The translations under genes and the position numbers were made by a program. The notes under the pieces are model-generated. The model was not told the origin of the DNA. It searched no databases and was given only the letters and a program-made list of their open reading frames with translations. Positions 34,590 to 46,255 of a stretch of DNA of 64,000 nt are shown here, piece after piece. The DNA is from Nageia nagi (taxonomy: Eukaryota > Pinophyta): NCBI GenBank assembly GCA_050084985.1, contig JBITNC010000002.1:19220001-19284000 (forward strand), in the 5' to 3' direction. The first letter of the stretch is position 1. The number at the start of each line of letters is the position of its first letter.

Positions 34590-34790
34590 GTGCCATTTGT
34601 GGCATCTTATGTTGACTATGTAATGTGTTGGATCCACTTTGTAGCATCTACAACATGTTGTTATAGGAACCCTACCTCTTCACTACCTTATCCTTCATTT
34701 ACCTCCTCCTTTTTCTCCATTAATTTATGCATGTTATTCTATATCATAAAAACATACTTATGAAATGAATAATAAACATTTGATATAAAA
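34590..34790 (+). repeat. Direct repeat flanking element T, right copy
   Basis: It matches 32825-33040 (see that entry). The pair is older and more diverged than the LTRs of T, so it predates or is independent of its insertion. Confidence 0.72.
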
Positions 34791-35640
34791 GTAGGAATGA
34801 TTATACCTATTGGCTTATAACTGGAGGTTGGAAATCAAGTTGCAAAAAGTTAGTATTCCATAACATAAATCCCTAGAGAGCTTCTTCTGATATCATAGCA
34901 TCCCCATTGGGTATGGGTAGCATGTAACCCCTAAAATTAACTATTTTCACCTCTATGGAAACATGGCCCTCACCAACAGTGGTATCATGGCATGTGCTAG
35001 TAGGATTATTGTCATGCACATTGCCATACTCCACTATATTACCATGAGGGTCAAGTAGATACACCTTTTCACCCTTTATGGAGGAAAATGATCCATCATT
35101 TACACATTCCTATACTTGTGGTCCATTATTTTCTTGCATGGGAAATGAATTCAATAGTTAATTAAAAAACATAATTAGTATGACATAAAAATATCATTAA
35201 TTGCATAAACATTTGATATAAAATTAGGAATGATTATACCTATTAGGTTATAATGGATTTTTGGAAATCAAGTTGTAAAAAATTAGTTTCCCATAACATA
35301 AATCCTTGAATAGCTTCTCCCAATTTGTATCATCCCCATTGGGTATGGGTAGCTTGTAACCACTTTAATTAATTTGTTGTCACCTCTATGGAAACATGAC
35401 CCTCATCAATAGTGGTATCATGGCATGTTCTAGTAGGATTATCATTTTGTACATTGCTAAACCCCACTATATTATCAAGAGGATCAAGGATGTACACCTT
35501 ATGACCCTTTATGATGGCAAATGGAACACTATTATCATGTCCTACCTACATGTCAAACAATGATGTTTGAGAGAATCTCAACTGAATACAAAAATATACA
35601 TTTTAATTCAACTTAAATTACAAAAAAATGGAGTTACCAA
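34775..35640 (-). pseudogene. Tandemly duplicated DUF8039-like fragment (CACTA-associated?)
   Basis: Two ~430-bp copies (about 34775-35205 and 35206-35640) are alike along their length. On the minus strand copy 1 reads KGEKVYLLDPHGNIVEYGNV then TSTCHDTTVGEGHVSIEV..LPIPNGDA and EEAL.GFMLW. Copy 2 reads GHKVYILDPLDNIVGFSNV then TCHDTTIDEGHVSIEV. A 'DP.G..V..G.V....P....H..P.G...V.V' pattern then 'LP.P......EALG..V.W' resembles the plant DUF8039 domain found with CACTA transposase genes. Copy 1 is open for 63 codons; copy 2 is broken. I am sure of the duplication, less so of the family. Confidence 0.5.
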
Positions 35641-36659
35641 ATCATTCACCTCATGATACACATTAACCTCATCATCAACATTCTCTAGCATTTTGACTAT
35701 ACTAAAAATCAACCAGACATGAATACCCTTCAATATGTGACAAATCCTATCAACAATTTATGATGTCAACAATCAATAATATTATATATTTGTATACATA
35801 TATGATAATAAAACTTTTTTGAAAAAAATTATTGAAATTTTTTTATTGAAATATTATTTTATTGTCTTCCCTTTTATAATAAAATTAACATGCTCCTTAC
35901 TAAATTCATATTTTAAATGTTGTAATTTTCTCTCTTTTCCTTCCTATCCTCGAAATTATATTCTTTCAATTTTTTTGGATTTTAACAATGGTTGGTTCTA
36001 GCAAATTTTTCCTATCTTTGATATCATACTCAAAACACATACCTCCTGACACTCTATAATATTTACTATTAAATTATGTCTACAACACCTTATTTACATC
36101 CTACCTATCTACTATATATTCATTTTGGTTATAGGATGATGGCTTTTTAATGCAATTGACTAGCCTCCTACCTCTTAGCAGAGGAGGAACTAGTGATGCA
36201 CCATTATGATCTTGGCTCCTATGCTTATCTAATCTCTACCTATCACCCTTTTGAACACCATTAAGCACATCATGATTCCCAATAAGGAAAAAATATTAAA
36301 TTCTATCACCCTTCATGGTAGCTATCCATTCTCCTGTAATAGAATATACAAAGACCTCTCTATCATAAGCTACCCAATGCAAGCATTTAAAATCCTTCTC
36401 AAAAAATTCTAAAATATTTTCATAAAATAAAAAATATAAGATCAACAAATACTTGTACTTCCCACACAAAAAAATAAAAATCAAATGTGTATTATTTGGC
36501 ACATACCAGCATGGGTAGGGATATTTCTACAACACACTTCTAAACTATAAATGCAACTTCCTTGCAATTCAAAAAAATGGATACATATTCAAACTATGAA
36601 ATTTCAATTGGGTTTATCAATACATCAAAGACTAATTAAAAGCAAATTTTTATCACATG
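35641..36659. other. Non-coding or unrecognised stretch
   Basis: No family is recognised. A minus-strand frame at 36502-36296 (68 codons, with ILEFFEKDFKCLHWVAYDREVFVY) looks protein-like but I cannot assign it; it may continue the transposase-like region. Confidence 0.4.
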
Positions 36660-36800
36660 TTTTTGTTTATAGTTCCCTAGTAGACATGATGCAAACATAA
36701 TTTCATGGAATGCAATGATTGGAGGATATGTAATTCAAGGCTACATTAGGGATACCCTTAAACTATTTCATTTTATGAAGCACTTGAGTAAGATATCAAA
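36660..36800 (+). pseudogene. Single PPR repeat fragment
   Basis: One frame reads DANIISWNAMIGGYVIQGYIRDTLKLFHFMK, the core of a plant PPR repeat. Its flanks do not continue the pattern. It may come from the same gene as the fragment at 32230-32790, separated by later insertions. Confidence 0.65.
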
Positions 36801-38029
36801 TTTATTTCCAAGATAAAATGGATGTTTTTCCTATGTGCTTTTACATCACATAAGAATGTAGGAATTAGGGCATTTGTAGTAGCATTTTTTAATTTGGTGG
36901 AGATTAAATATGCTTCATCTTATGTTCTTATTTCAAATTTATTATGAAAAATTGGGAAATTGATATAAAGATAAAGGAATAAGGATATAGATGAAATATT
37001 AAAGAATCAAAAATATAAATGGTTGTATTTGGATTGAAGTTCAATTAATGATAAATGAAGGAGTAAGGACATTGATGAAAGATTTAGGAATAAAAAAGAC
37101 ACATGAATGTATTTGGTTTAAATTTCAATCAAGGGTAAATGGACCAATGAAATTTATGAGAAATTGAAAAATAAAAAATAAACTTGTATGTAGTCAAATT
37201 GAAGTTCATTGTAGAAGAATTTGAACATTGTTAACTCCCCTTTCCTAAAAGTCTCAAAAAAATGCCTAAAACTGGAAAATTTGCAATAGGGTTTATAAAT
37301 ACATGAAAGACTAATTAAAAGAGTACTTCATTTGCATGTATTTTTTAATATTATAAGAAGGATGGTTCTAATAGAAAAAATAACCCTAACTATTAATCTA
37401 TATAGTTATTATGAATAAGAAAAAAAAAATCAAATAATACATTTTTGAAACCTACATTATCAAACAATTTATACAATGGGAAATTAATATAATTACCCTA
37501 AACCCTAAACCCTACACATTATCAAACAATTCCCCAAATTGGGAAATTTGAAACAAGGTTTTTTATTACATCAAAGACTCTTTAAAAGTGTATTTCTATC
37601 ATAAGAAAAGCATAAGAAAAACCCTCACTAAACAACCCTATGTAGAGAATCAATGAGGAAAAATCCTAACCAAATGAATTTAACAACATAAGAAAAGTAG
37701 AGTAATGAATCAAGAATGCATACCATGATGGTCATCATGACCCTACTAGTAGAAAACTCCATGTAGTAGCATCATATAGAATGCTATGCAATTTCATAGG
37801 ATCTAGTTAGGGTTTTCTAGATAAAGAATAAAAAAGAAAATAAATAAATGATAAATGCATATGAAGAAGAAAAAAATTAGACATGGGATCCAATCATATA
37901 AGTATGAGAGCTCCTCTTGGGGGTACTGTCTAGGATGGTCTGCAAATATTTTAGTGCAAGATCATCTTCTTTTATATTAAAAGTCTAAGAAAATAGGAAT
38001 GGTGGATACATGCCCCAAATTTAACTTTT
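36801..38029. other. Non-coding stretch with diverged duplications
   Basis: No gene is seen. A segment of about 100 bp at 36965-37060 is repeated at 37065-37165 (GTATTTGG.TTGAA.TTCAAT). The phrase GGTTTAT.AATACAT.AAAGACT recurs at about 36610, 37290 and 37560. Confidence 0.5.
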
Positions 38030-38560
38030 GATTTATAGACACCACTATATGCCCATGATATATCTCTATATGTCCATAATATATGTCATACTAAAAGTTT
38101 AAATTTTTCATAGTTCTTGCTATACACCCATCATATAATTGTTATACACTTGTAATATATCTGGTCTAAAAATTTCCAAATTTCTCTTCTTATTTCTCGA
38201 TATACACCCATGATATATCGTCTAAAAATTTTAAATTTTTTCATCATTCTCTCATACACCCATGATATATCCAATATACATCTGTTATATATCTAGACCA
38301 AATATTTCAAAAAAAATCATAGTTTTCATTATATGCCCATAATATAGCTTCTATATATGCCCATGATATATCTCTACTTCCTCTCGCTATACACCCATGA
38401 TATAGCTTATATATACACCCATGATATATATTGATGGAGTGGTAGAGTCAAATAGTGGCTAGGTTGTAGACTTTGATAGATGTCCATAATTAATATGTTG
38501 ATATACTCCCATAATATATCTAAGTAGAGCGATGTGATTAGATGCAAGTGGTGGCGGTGG
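38030..38560. repeat. ATATAC-CCCAT short-motif cluster, copy 3
   Basis: The words ATATACACCCATGATATAT, TATATGCCCATAATATA and TACTCCCATAATATATC recur about fifteen times, often separated by 20-60 bases. It is the longest of three such clusters in the window. Confidence 0.8.
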
Positions 38561-38678
38561 AATTGATATATGCCTAATGCTATTTTTGATATACATCCAT
38601 TATAGATGTGTGAATTTGACCAAAGGATAGGCTCTTCCTTACTTAATTCATACTAGGGGTAACTAAAAATATTCAACA

Positions 38679-38695
38679 TATTAGTGTCCACCTCT
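38679..38695 (+). promoter_or_regulatory. Degenerate primer binding site of element A
   Basis: TATTAGTGTCCACCTC aligns with TATTGGCACCCACTTT at the same position of element B, after a shared AACA LTR end. Confidence 0.45.
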
Positions 38696-38862
38696 TTATA
38701 ACATACCCATCTCTTAGTTAGGGTTGGAATATTTTCTCTTTGAACTGATTATATTTCTATTACTAAGGTAAGAACCCTAAGGTTATTGTTGGTATTTTAT
38801 TATAATATTTTGTGATTGTTAAAGATATTGTAAACATATTTCTAGAATTGTTGACTAAAATA

Positions 38863-40300
38863 ATGGAGATGCTTGAGTTTCCATCTATGCTTGCAAGAGC
38901 ATCTACAACTCAAACATAGGATAACAACAATGTTAGTGCTTCTATGAGAACCAATAACAGGAACATGCCTTTGAATAGCATCACTTTGATAGTAGAACAA
39001 TTTAGGTAGTGGGAAATAAAAATGTAATTGCTCTAAAATTAATTGGGAATGAATACGATTAGCATTAAAGGTAAAGGAAATCCTTTGGGTTTTGAGATTG
39101 TTAATGCCATTCTCATTAGGACTGAAAAAGAGCCTAATTTGAAATAATTTAATGGTGAGTATGATCTTATAACTCATCTTCTAATATTAGAATATAACAT
39201 GGAACTCAAGTGTGGGGTTAATGACAACATGAAAGTAAAGTACTTTTCAATAAGCTTGATCAATGAGGCTAGGAAGTGGTTTCATAATTTAGCATCATGA
39301 TATATCATCTCATATTAGTAATTGAAAGATCAATTCAATAATCATTTCATGTGTAACATCAAGAAGGAAATTTTTTTGAAATAATTGATACATTGCAAAC
39401 AAGATCAATTAGAGTAATTGGATAAATTTGGTCCTAAAAATGTGAATATTTGGAGGATAATGGAATAACCTATGGATGAAAAATTTGTTGTAAAGGTATT
39501 TATTAAAAACATTAATCCTATTCTTGGAACTTATGATCTTGATTATATTAGAGGTACCTTTATGGATATGGTGTATATGCTTATTAAGAAATAAAGGTAT
39601 ATGTTAAGATATGGCTAACTTAAGTATAAGTATTCTTTTTCCATAAAGGATAATAGTAAAAGGCCATATAAAAAGAAGAAGATACTAATGTTAATGCAAC
39701 TAATCATATTTCTCAAGATAAGGAAATATGAAAATGCAAAATATAAGTTTCTACATCCTACTCATCTAAGTGATATATTTTAAGATTATTTTGAGAGGGG
39801 TCTTATCAAGAGAGTACATGGGAAAAAATATGGTCCTAATGAAGAGAAATAACAATGGTATAAGGAGAGTGCATTATGTATATTTCATCAAGTTAAAGGA
39901 CATTATAGGTCAAGTTGTTATGCAAATGAGAAAGCAACTCAAACAACTTATGGATAATGGAACAATTTCATATGAAAATGATGTGATTAGAATAAAAGAT
40001 CAAGAGCTTATAGTTGTTAATATGGTGAATATGATTATATATGATGATAATGTAAAACTAATGAAGTTTGGTGATGATTCAAGTGGGATTTGGAAATTAG
40101 ATTTAGAATCAGAATCAGAAAAGGAAAAAGAATGTAATGCTACAACAAGAAGTAAAAAAGGTATTCCTAATCCTATTTCTTCTATAAAAAAAGAGGTACC
40201 TTCTACTTCATCTCTTTAACATAAGGAAAAGAAAAATGAAATATGCAAGAATAATATTATTCAAAATCTAAAAAACATTAATGCTAACATTAGTTTTCTT
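38863..40300 (+). pseudogene. Gypsy gag of element A
   Basis: From the ATG at 38863 one frame runs with many stops through MEMLEFPSMLARASTTQT.. to the gag core FNGEYDLITHLLILEYNMELK then NDNMKVKYFSISLINEARKWFHNL (about 39149-39297). Next come a QLDKFGPK block and, near 39875-39950, a knuckle CIFHQVKGHYRSSC whose following residues (MRKQLKQLMDNGTI) are read one frame over. The acidic C-terminus ends near 40220. The C..H....H....C spacing is that of Tat-like gag. At least nine stops and two frame changes are present. Confidence 0.75.
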
Positions 40301-40429
40301 GAATTATTTGAAACATCTAATGAGCATTGAATGAATTTATTCTAAATAAATAGTGGCATAAATGTTGATACTAATATTACAACAAGTGCATTAGTAGGAA
40401 TGAATGGTTTTTTTAAATAAGTAAGCATG

Positions 40430-40870
40430 TTATCCCTTAATTATGATGCACTTCCCATCCAAGAAGTAATTGATAACCATCTAGCTTTGCAAATCCATGT
40501 GAAGGTCTTAGGAAAGATAGTCAAAGATGTACTAGTAGATTATGGAGTAGGATTGAACATTTGCTCAAATTAATACTTGCAACATTTTAAGGATAAGTTA
40601 ATAAGAAAATTAAAAATTAAAAAGTATAATAACAAAGGCTTAGATAATAAAAAAAGCTATGTGTTGGATAGATTTTCATTACAATTTAGTTAAAACTAAA
40701 GATTGTGGAAATAAAATATATGTCATTGATAAGAAGCCTCCCTATAATATTGTTCTTAGTATACCATGGATCCATTCAATGATGTGTGTATCATGTACTC
40801 TACATAGGTTATTGTAATTTAACTATGAAGGGAAAAATATGTTATTAAGGTCATTGATGATCCTAATAAT
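40430..40870 (+). pseudogene. Gypsy aspartic protease of element A
   Basis: Text reads LALQIHVKVLGKIVKDVLVDYGVGLNIC (about 40477-40566) and later IDKKPPYNIVLSIPWIHSM (about 40718-40780), the two ends of a Tat-like protease. The active site is D-Y-G where relatives have D-G-G, so it would be inactive even without its frame breaks. Confidence 0.72.
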
Positions 40871-42120
40871 ATAATTGGAAGAATTGGAGCTACGCTTGTT
40901 CCTTATAATGAGATAGAATTTCAAGATGAGTTAGAGAAAGAAGAGAGTGAGTATGATGAAGAATGAAATTATAAAAAGAAATTTATGTTGGTACCTATAT
41001 GATTAGTCATAAGGTGGTTCAAGATAATATTAGAAAATTTGGTAAATCCAATAGCTCATAGAGATCTCAACTTTTGTGACAACACTAGTGTTCATACTAA
41101 TACTAGTGTTCACACTAACACTAGCACTTACACTTAGATTTAGAGAAAGAGTAGCACCCATGCTATCATACTTTCTTGAATGCAAACATTATGAGTACTA
41201 GTTAAAATATGAGAGAAAAAAGGAGGTCATGTATAACATAAAAACTTTAAAATCTATTGAAGAAAGTGATGAAGAAGGAAAACCAAAGGCCACTTATACA
41301 CAAATCAACAAAAGGGCTAGATCATTGTAGTATCACACACTATTAATTATATAATACATGGAATCAAGAAGGTATAAATGTAAAGGATTAGGTAAATCAA
41401 AGTAAGGGATTGATGAGTTACCTACTAATATGTTCAAGTCAAACAATGGTAAGAGGGGAATTGGAGTAAAAGATGATGAGGATTCATCTTCCAAAGAATC
41501 AATTTAATTTGGTACAAACAAGGATTTAGATGAGGAATATGGATCAAAAGTAAAAAAGTAAATTGTTAACATACTCAAGTTGGTATTTGAGTCCCCAAAG
41601 AAGGAATATTCTAATAGGAGATATGCTAGTATGGGTTCCAGTGTTAATACTTTTGGGAGTTCTCACACTCATATAGCAGAATGGAATCCAACCTAACCCA
41701 TGATACTTGAGATTAATCCATTATTTATTGATGTTTTTGAGATATATGATGCACTCTTGAATACACTAGGGGAAAGATTTGAGTTTAAGATATTTTATCC
41801 TAAGAGGAAAAGAAAGAAAGCATTCGACTCCCATGTGTATTTTGAAGAGGAGATGGATGGAATAATATGTTTATTCTACTACAATAGACTACACTCAGTT
41901 TTACATAAGTATGAGTAGGTCAGTTAGTTAAGGGATGTATGTTTGTTGTTGAGATTATGATATGGTTCCTCTCATGGCATGGTTGGACTGAGGGCATTGC
42001 TTTATCTTTCTCAACCTAGTGATGAGATACCTTGGTTAAATGAGTCTTATAATGAGATAAACATTTTTTAAAGCTATACCAAGAATTATTTATATTGAAT
42101 CTTAGGTTTAGGGTAATGAG
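40871..42120 (+). pseudogene. Linker between protease and RT of element A
   Basis: Protein-like text with stops; an open 72-codon piece at 41700-41918 (INPLFIDVFEIYDALLNTLGE..). A tiny repeat of ACTAGTGTTCACACTAACACTAG type lies near 41075-41130. Around 42020 the text WLNESYNEINIF leads into RT. Confidence 0.5.
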
Positions 42121-42270
42121 AAAGTCAGATATCATAAATTTCTTATGAATTTTGATGACATGTTTTCTTGGGGATATAGTGATATGATTGTTTTGAACCC
42201 TACCATTGTCACTCATAATTTGGTGGTTCATGAGGATGCTAAACCTGTAAAAAGAAAAGAATGCCTATCA
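42121..42270 (+). pseudogene. N-terminal start of reverse transcriptase, element A
   Basis: FLMNFDDMFSWGYSDM then NPTIVTHNLVVHEDAKPVK is the conserved entrance to gypsy RT ('FAW.Y.DM..ID......L......PV'). The sequence stops matching RT right after KPVK, at about 42265-42275, where the insert begins. Confidence 0.75.
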
Positions 42271-42469
42271 CTACTAGATTTAAGGTGATTTATGATAGGA
42301 ACTATGACATGATCCAATGTATTATATTTATAAATTTTTTATGATTTTTTATCCTAGTTCATGTTGCTATGGTACCATAATAAATTGTAACATGATTTGC
42401 GACATCAATTGCATCATGAATCATTAGTAAGAATGATAGGAAGATAGGTGTTGCAAGAGAAGTAATGAT

Positions 42470-42960
42470 AGAAAGTGACAAGAATATAGATATTATGATA
42501 CCATTTGAGATATATTTTGAGATAGGAAGATAGGTATTGTGATATTATTTGAGACATATTTTATGGTAGGAAGATAGGTATTATAATACCATTCAAGACA
42601 TATTTTGAGATAGGAAGTGAAACCAGTTGAGAAAAAATTAGAGACATGAAGCAACACAATTTGAGATATATTTTACAATAGGAAGCAACTAGTTGAGAAA
42701 TAATTTGAGATATATTTTATGATATTTAGAGACATAATTTGAGATATATTTTGAGAGATTAAGTGAAATAGTTTGAGATATATTTTAACATATCTAGAGA
42801 TACCATTTGAAATATATTTTGATACATATATTAATATAAAGATATAACATTTAAGATATATTTAGAGATAGTATGAGACATTATTTGAGATATCATTTGA
42901 GATATACTTAGAGATATTATGAGATATTATTTGAGACATATTTAGATATATTGTATTAAA
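42470..42960. repeat. Degenerate GAGATATATTTT repeats
   Basis: TTTGAGA(T/C)ATATTTT(G/A)(A/T)GATA with GGAAGATAGGTATT recurs about every 50 bases, then shortens to ATTTGAGATATATTTAGAGATA. It looks like an old tandem array of shifting period. Confidence 0.65.
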
Positions 42961-43555
42961 GGCATAAAAATGGAAATAAATTTTAAATATAAAATTAAAA
43001 ATATATATTAAACATAAAATTATATTAAAGGTATAAAATATAAGGTACTAAACATCACCACTAGTCCATCACTAGTACTCCAACATATCAATATTGATAT
43101 TTGGATCACTATCACTATTTCTACCACTACTAGAACTACAACTAGATTCTTCATCCTCATTATCTTGATGCTCAATATCATGCAACTCTTGATCCTCATG
43201 CTAAGGCACTCTTGATGTACTCTTATTTTGTAAATAATAATAAATAAAATGTTAGTGAATAATTATAACTTAAATTTTTAATGCATAAATAATGTACTCA
43301 TATTGACAAATTACTAAAAAAAATTAAATATTATTTTAATAATATTTTATAAATAAATAAATAAAAAATATTACTATGTATAATGTTTGATGGTGGTGTA
43401 TAAGATGATGAACTTGCAACTACACCTCGATGAGAACAATCAATACCTAACTCTTTTTGCATTTTTTTGTACTTATTACATTTTTCATGTATTATAACAC
43501 ATATTTCAATGCCTTAATTTTTTAAAAAATATAAAAATAATAGTTACTTATCCCT

Positions 43556-43615
43556 AAAATATTAAGGTTAAGGAGGATTAGGTTATGGAGGTTTTGTTTA
43601 AGGGGGGTTAGTTTA
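43556..43615. repeat. Short G-rich telomere-like patch (TTAGG type)
   Basis: AAGGTTAAGGAGGATTAGG then GTTTAAGGGGGGTTAG is the strand opposite to the C-rich array that follows at 43690. Only about 60 bp. Confidence 0.45.
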
Positions 43616-43689
43616 CTAAATTAAAGTATAAAGATTGAATCATAAAATTTAAAGTATTAATTAAGTATAAATTAAAATATAAAATTAAA

Positions 43690-44720
43690 TATAAATTAAA
43701 GTCTTAATTAAGTCTAACCATTACCCCTAACATTAACCCTAACCTCTAAATATTAAGCATTACACCTAACCCTAACCATTAACCCCTAAGTACTGTAACC
43801 CTTATGCCTAAACCATAACCCCCAAATCATAACCCCAAACCTTAATACCTAATCCCAACCCTTAAAACCTAAACCCTAATCCCAACCCCTAAACCCTAAT
43901 TATTAATCCTTAACACTTACCTCTAATCCTAACTACTAACCCTTAACCCTTACCCCTAAACTCAAACACTCAACTAGTTACAACTTAATCATATTCCTTA
44001 ATCCCTAATCCTAACCACTAACCCCTAAGTACCCTAACCCTTACCCATAATCTTAAGCCTAACCACTAAGCCCTATGTACCCTAACCCTTAATCCTAAAC
44101 CTTAACACCTATCTCCAACTCCTAAACTCTAATCATTAAGTACCCTTACCCTAACATTAACCCTAACCACTAACCCTAAGTACCTTAACCATTACCCCTA
44201 ATCCTTAAACCCTAACCCCTAATCACATACCCTAATACCTAATCCTAACCCCTAAACCCTAACCACTAACCCAAACCATTATGCCTAACCTTAATAGTTA
44301 ATCATAACCCTAAACCCTAAATCTTAAACCTTATCTACTAATCCCTAATCTTTACCCCTTACTCTGACCACTTACCCCTAAATATTCTAACCCTTATTCC
44401 CAAACCCTAACACCTAACCCTAAACCCTAATTACTAACCACTAAGTATCCTAATCTTAACCACTAACCTCTAATTACCCTAACCCTTATCCCTAATCCTA
44501 AACCCCAACCCTAATCACAAACCATTAACCTTAACCCCTAACAACCTAATAGATAACCTTAAACCTTACCCTAAATTCCTAACCCTAACACTTATCACTA
44601 ACCCAACCCCTAAACCCTAAGCACTTACTCTAATTGATAACCCCTAACCCTAGCACTAACCCCTAAAGCCTTACCCTAATAGCTAATTATAACCCTACAC
44701 CCAACCCCAAATCCTAAACT
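43690..44720. repeat. Interstitial telomere-like array, CCCTAA(A) type, degenerate
   Basis: About 1 kb consists almost wholly of CCCTAA, CCCTAAA, ACCCCTAA and close variants such as CCATTAACCC and CCCTAAGTACC. Exact plant-type CCCTAAA units occur (CCTAAACCCTAA) but never in a long perfect run. It is C-rich on the plus strand. Confidence 0.88.
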
Positions 44721-46013
44721 CTACTTTTCTAGTTTTATTATGAATTTTTAAAAAACTTCTAGCAAAATTATGAAAATCATAGCAAAATTCTAAAATCCTA
44801 GTGAAATCCTAAAAAACCTAACAAATCCTCAAAAAAATTAAAAACCTTGAAAATCTTGTATGAATTATACTTACCTCACGAAAAATCCTTAAAACAAACT
44901 ATACAAATAAACTAGAATTCCTCTTTCCCACAAAAATTTAAAAATCTTATGAAAAAGCTTGAAATATCATAGAAAACCATGTAAAATTTTTGGAAAACCA
45001 TGTAGAAAATTCAAAAAACAAATTTAGTTGATGGCCTCCCAGATAAAAGTGTATTTTTGAACCTCCTTTAGAATAGTAAAACCAAACAGGCATAATGAAA
45101 GTGAGACAAGAAGTGTTCATTTTTTAATTTCTTATTGAGATAGGAACTAATATAGGGACTGAGACATGGATCAATTTTTAAGAGAAAAACTAAAATAATA
45201 AAAAAAATATAAATTAATTAAATATAATAATTAAATCTACTAATAAAAAATGTAAATTAATTAAATATATATATATATTAATAATAAATTAAATATATTA
45301 ATAATAAATTATTACTTTAATAATACTTTAAATTTAGTTTTGATTAGTAATTTACTAAAAATTTAAATTAGTACTTTAATACTTTAAATACTTTATATAT
45401 TTTAGATTAATAACTTTATAAAGATTTTTAAATTAGTACTATATAATTCATTTTGATTATTTCATTATTATTAAAAAAATTCTTAATATGAGTAATTATT
45501 TAATTATATATATTTTTTTAAAATTTTGAAGCAGATAAGTGACCTTATATCGCTATAACGAGAGATAGGAGGACTAGTGATGTTTCATTTGTTGAGGGAA
45601 AGATGCCACAAATTAATTGTAAGGGGATTGATGTGTCATCCAATGATGATGAGATGTCATCAAAACATCATGTGAGGAGGATGGATGTGTCACTAAATGA
45701 TTAAGATTTGCCTACATGAAGTCTTATGAGGAGAATGGATGTAATAAAGAGCCTTATTTTCTACCATAACATTGTAATCAAATATGTTTCATACCATATG
45801 TTGAAGTTGAGAAAATAAGATTTGTAATTGAAAGTAATCTGAGAGGAAAAGCTATTATACATGATCTTATTAATCATGAAGATCATGATAATGACATCTA
45901 ATGATTAATAAATTGAACTAGAAGTATTCAATATTTTAATTTATATTTTAATAGATGTTATGATGTATTTGATTAAATTATCCTTAAATTTTATTAAAAA
46001 TAATATAATGCAA
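44721..46013. other. AT-rich non-coding stretch inside the insert
   Basis: No gene is seen. It is extremely AT-rich from about 45180 to 45530. Near 45600-45710 a motif with GAGGA(T/G)(G)GATGTGTCA appears twice. Confidence 0.45.
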
Positions 46014-46250
46014 ATTACCCCTTAACCCAAACACCCTAACCTTCACCCCTAACCCTAGCCATTAACCCTAAAACCTAACTATTACCCCTAAAACTTAACC
46101 ATTAACCAATGAACCCTAATCACTAACCACTAATCACTAAAACCTAACCTTTAAACCTAACTGAGCTAACCCTTAACCTTAATTTCTAACCCCTAATCCT
46201 TACCCTTAAACTTAAAAACATAAACCTTTACCTCTAGTCCTAATCCCAAA
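46014..46250. repeat. Second telomere-like patch, CCCTAA type
   Basis: CCCTTAACCCAAACACCC.., ACCCCTAACCCTAGCC and relatives, in the same orientation as the main array, ending against the resumed RT sequence. Confidence 0.8.
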
Positions 46251-46255
46251 TCACA

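Larger units (their letters stand above)
42271..46255. other. Foreign ~4-kb segment splitting the RT of element A, with telomere-like arrays
   Basis: RT text breaks off after KPVK and resumes at the 'FTTPWG' motif at about 46300. Relatives have only about 100 residues between these points, so the segment replaced or was inserted into that part. It contains GAGATATATTTT-type repeats (42470-42960), a G-rich then C-rich telomere-like region (43556-44720), very AT-rich DNA (44720-45530), and a second telomere-like patch (46014-46250). On the minus strand about 43220-43060 an acidic, Ser-rich text (HDIEHQDNEDEESSCSSSSG) looks like a protein tail of unknown kind. I find no terminal repeats or target duplication that define it. 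Confidence 0.55.

Noticed and set aside
42268-42290. CACTACTAG as the terminus of a CACTA transposon at the start of the insert
   Set aside because: No matching inverted end or 3-bp duplication is found at the other side near 46255.
43690-44720. A real chromosome end
   Set aside because: The array is degenerate, flanked on both sides by retrotransposon sequence and has no long perfect run, so it is interstitial.
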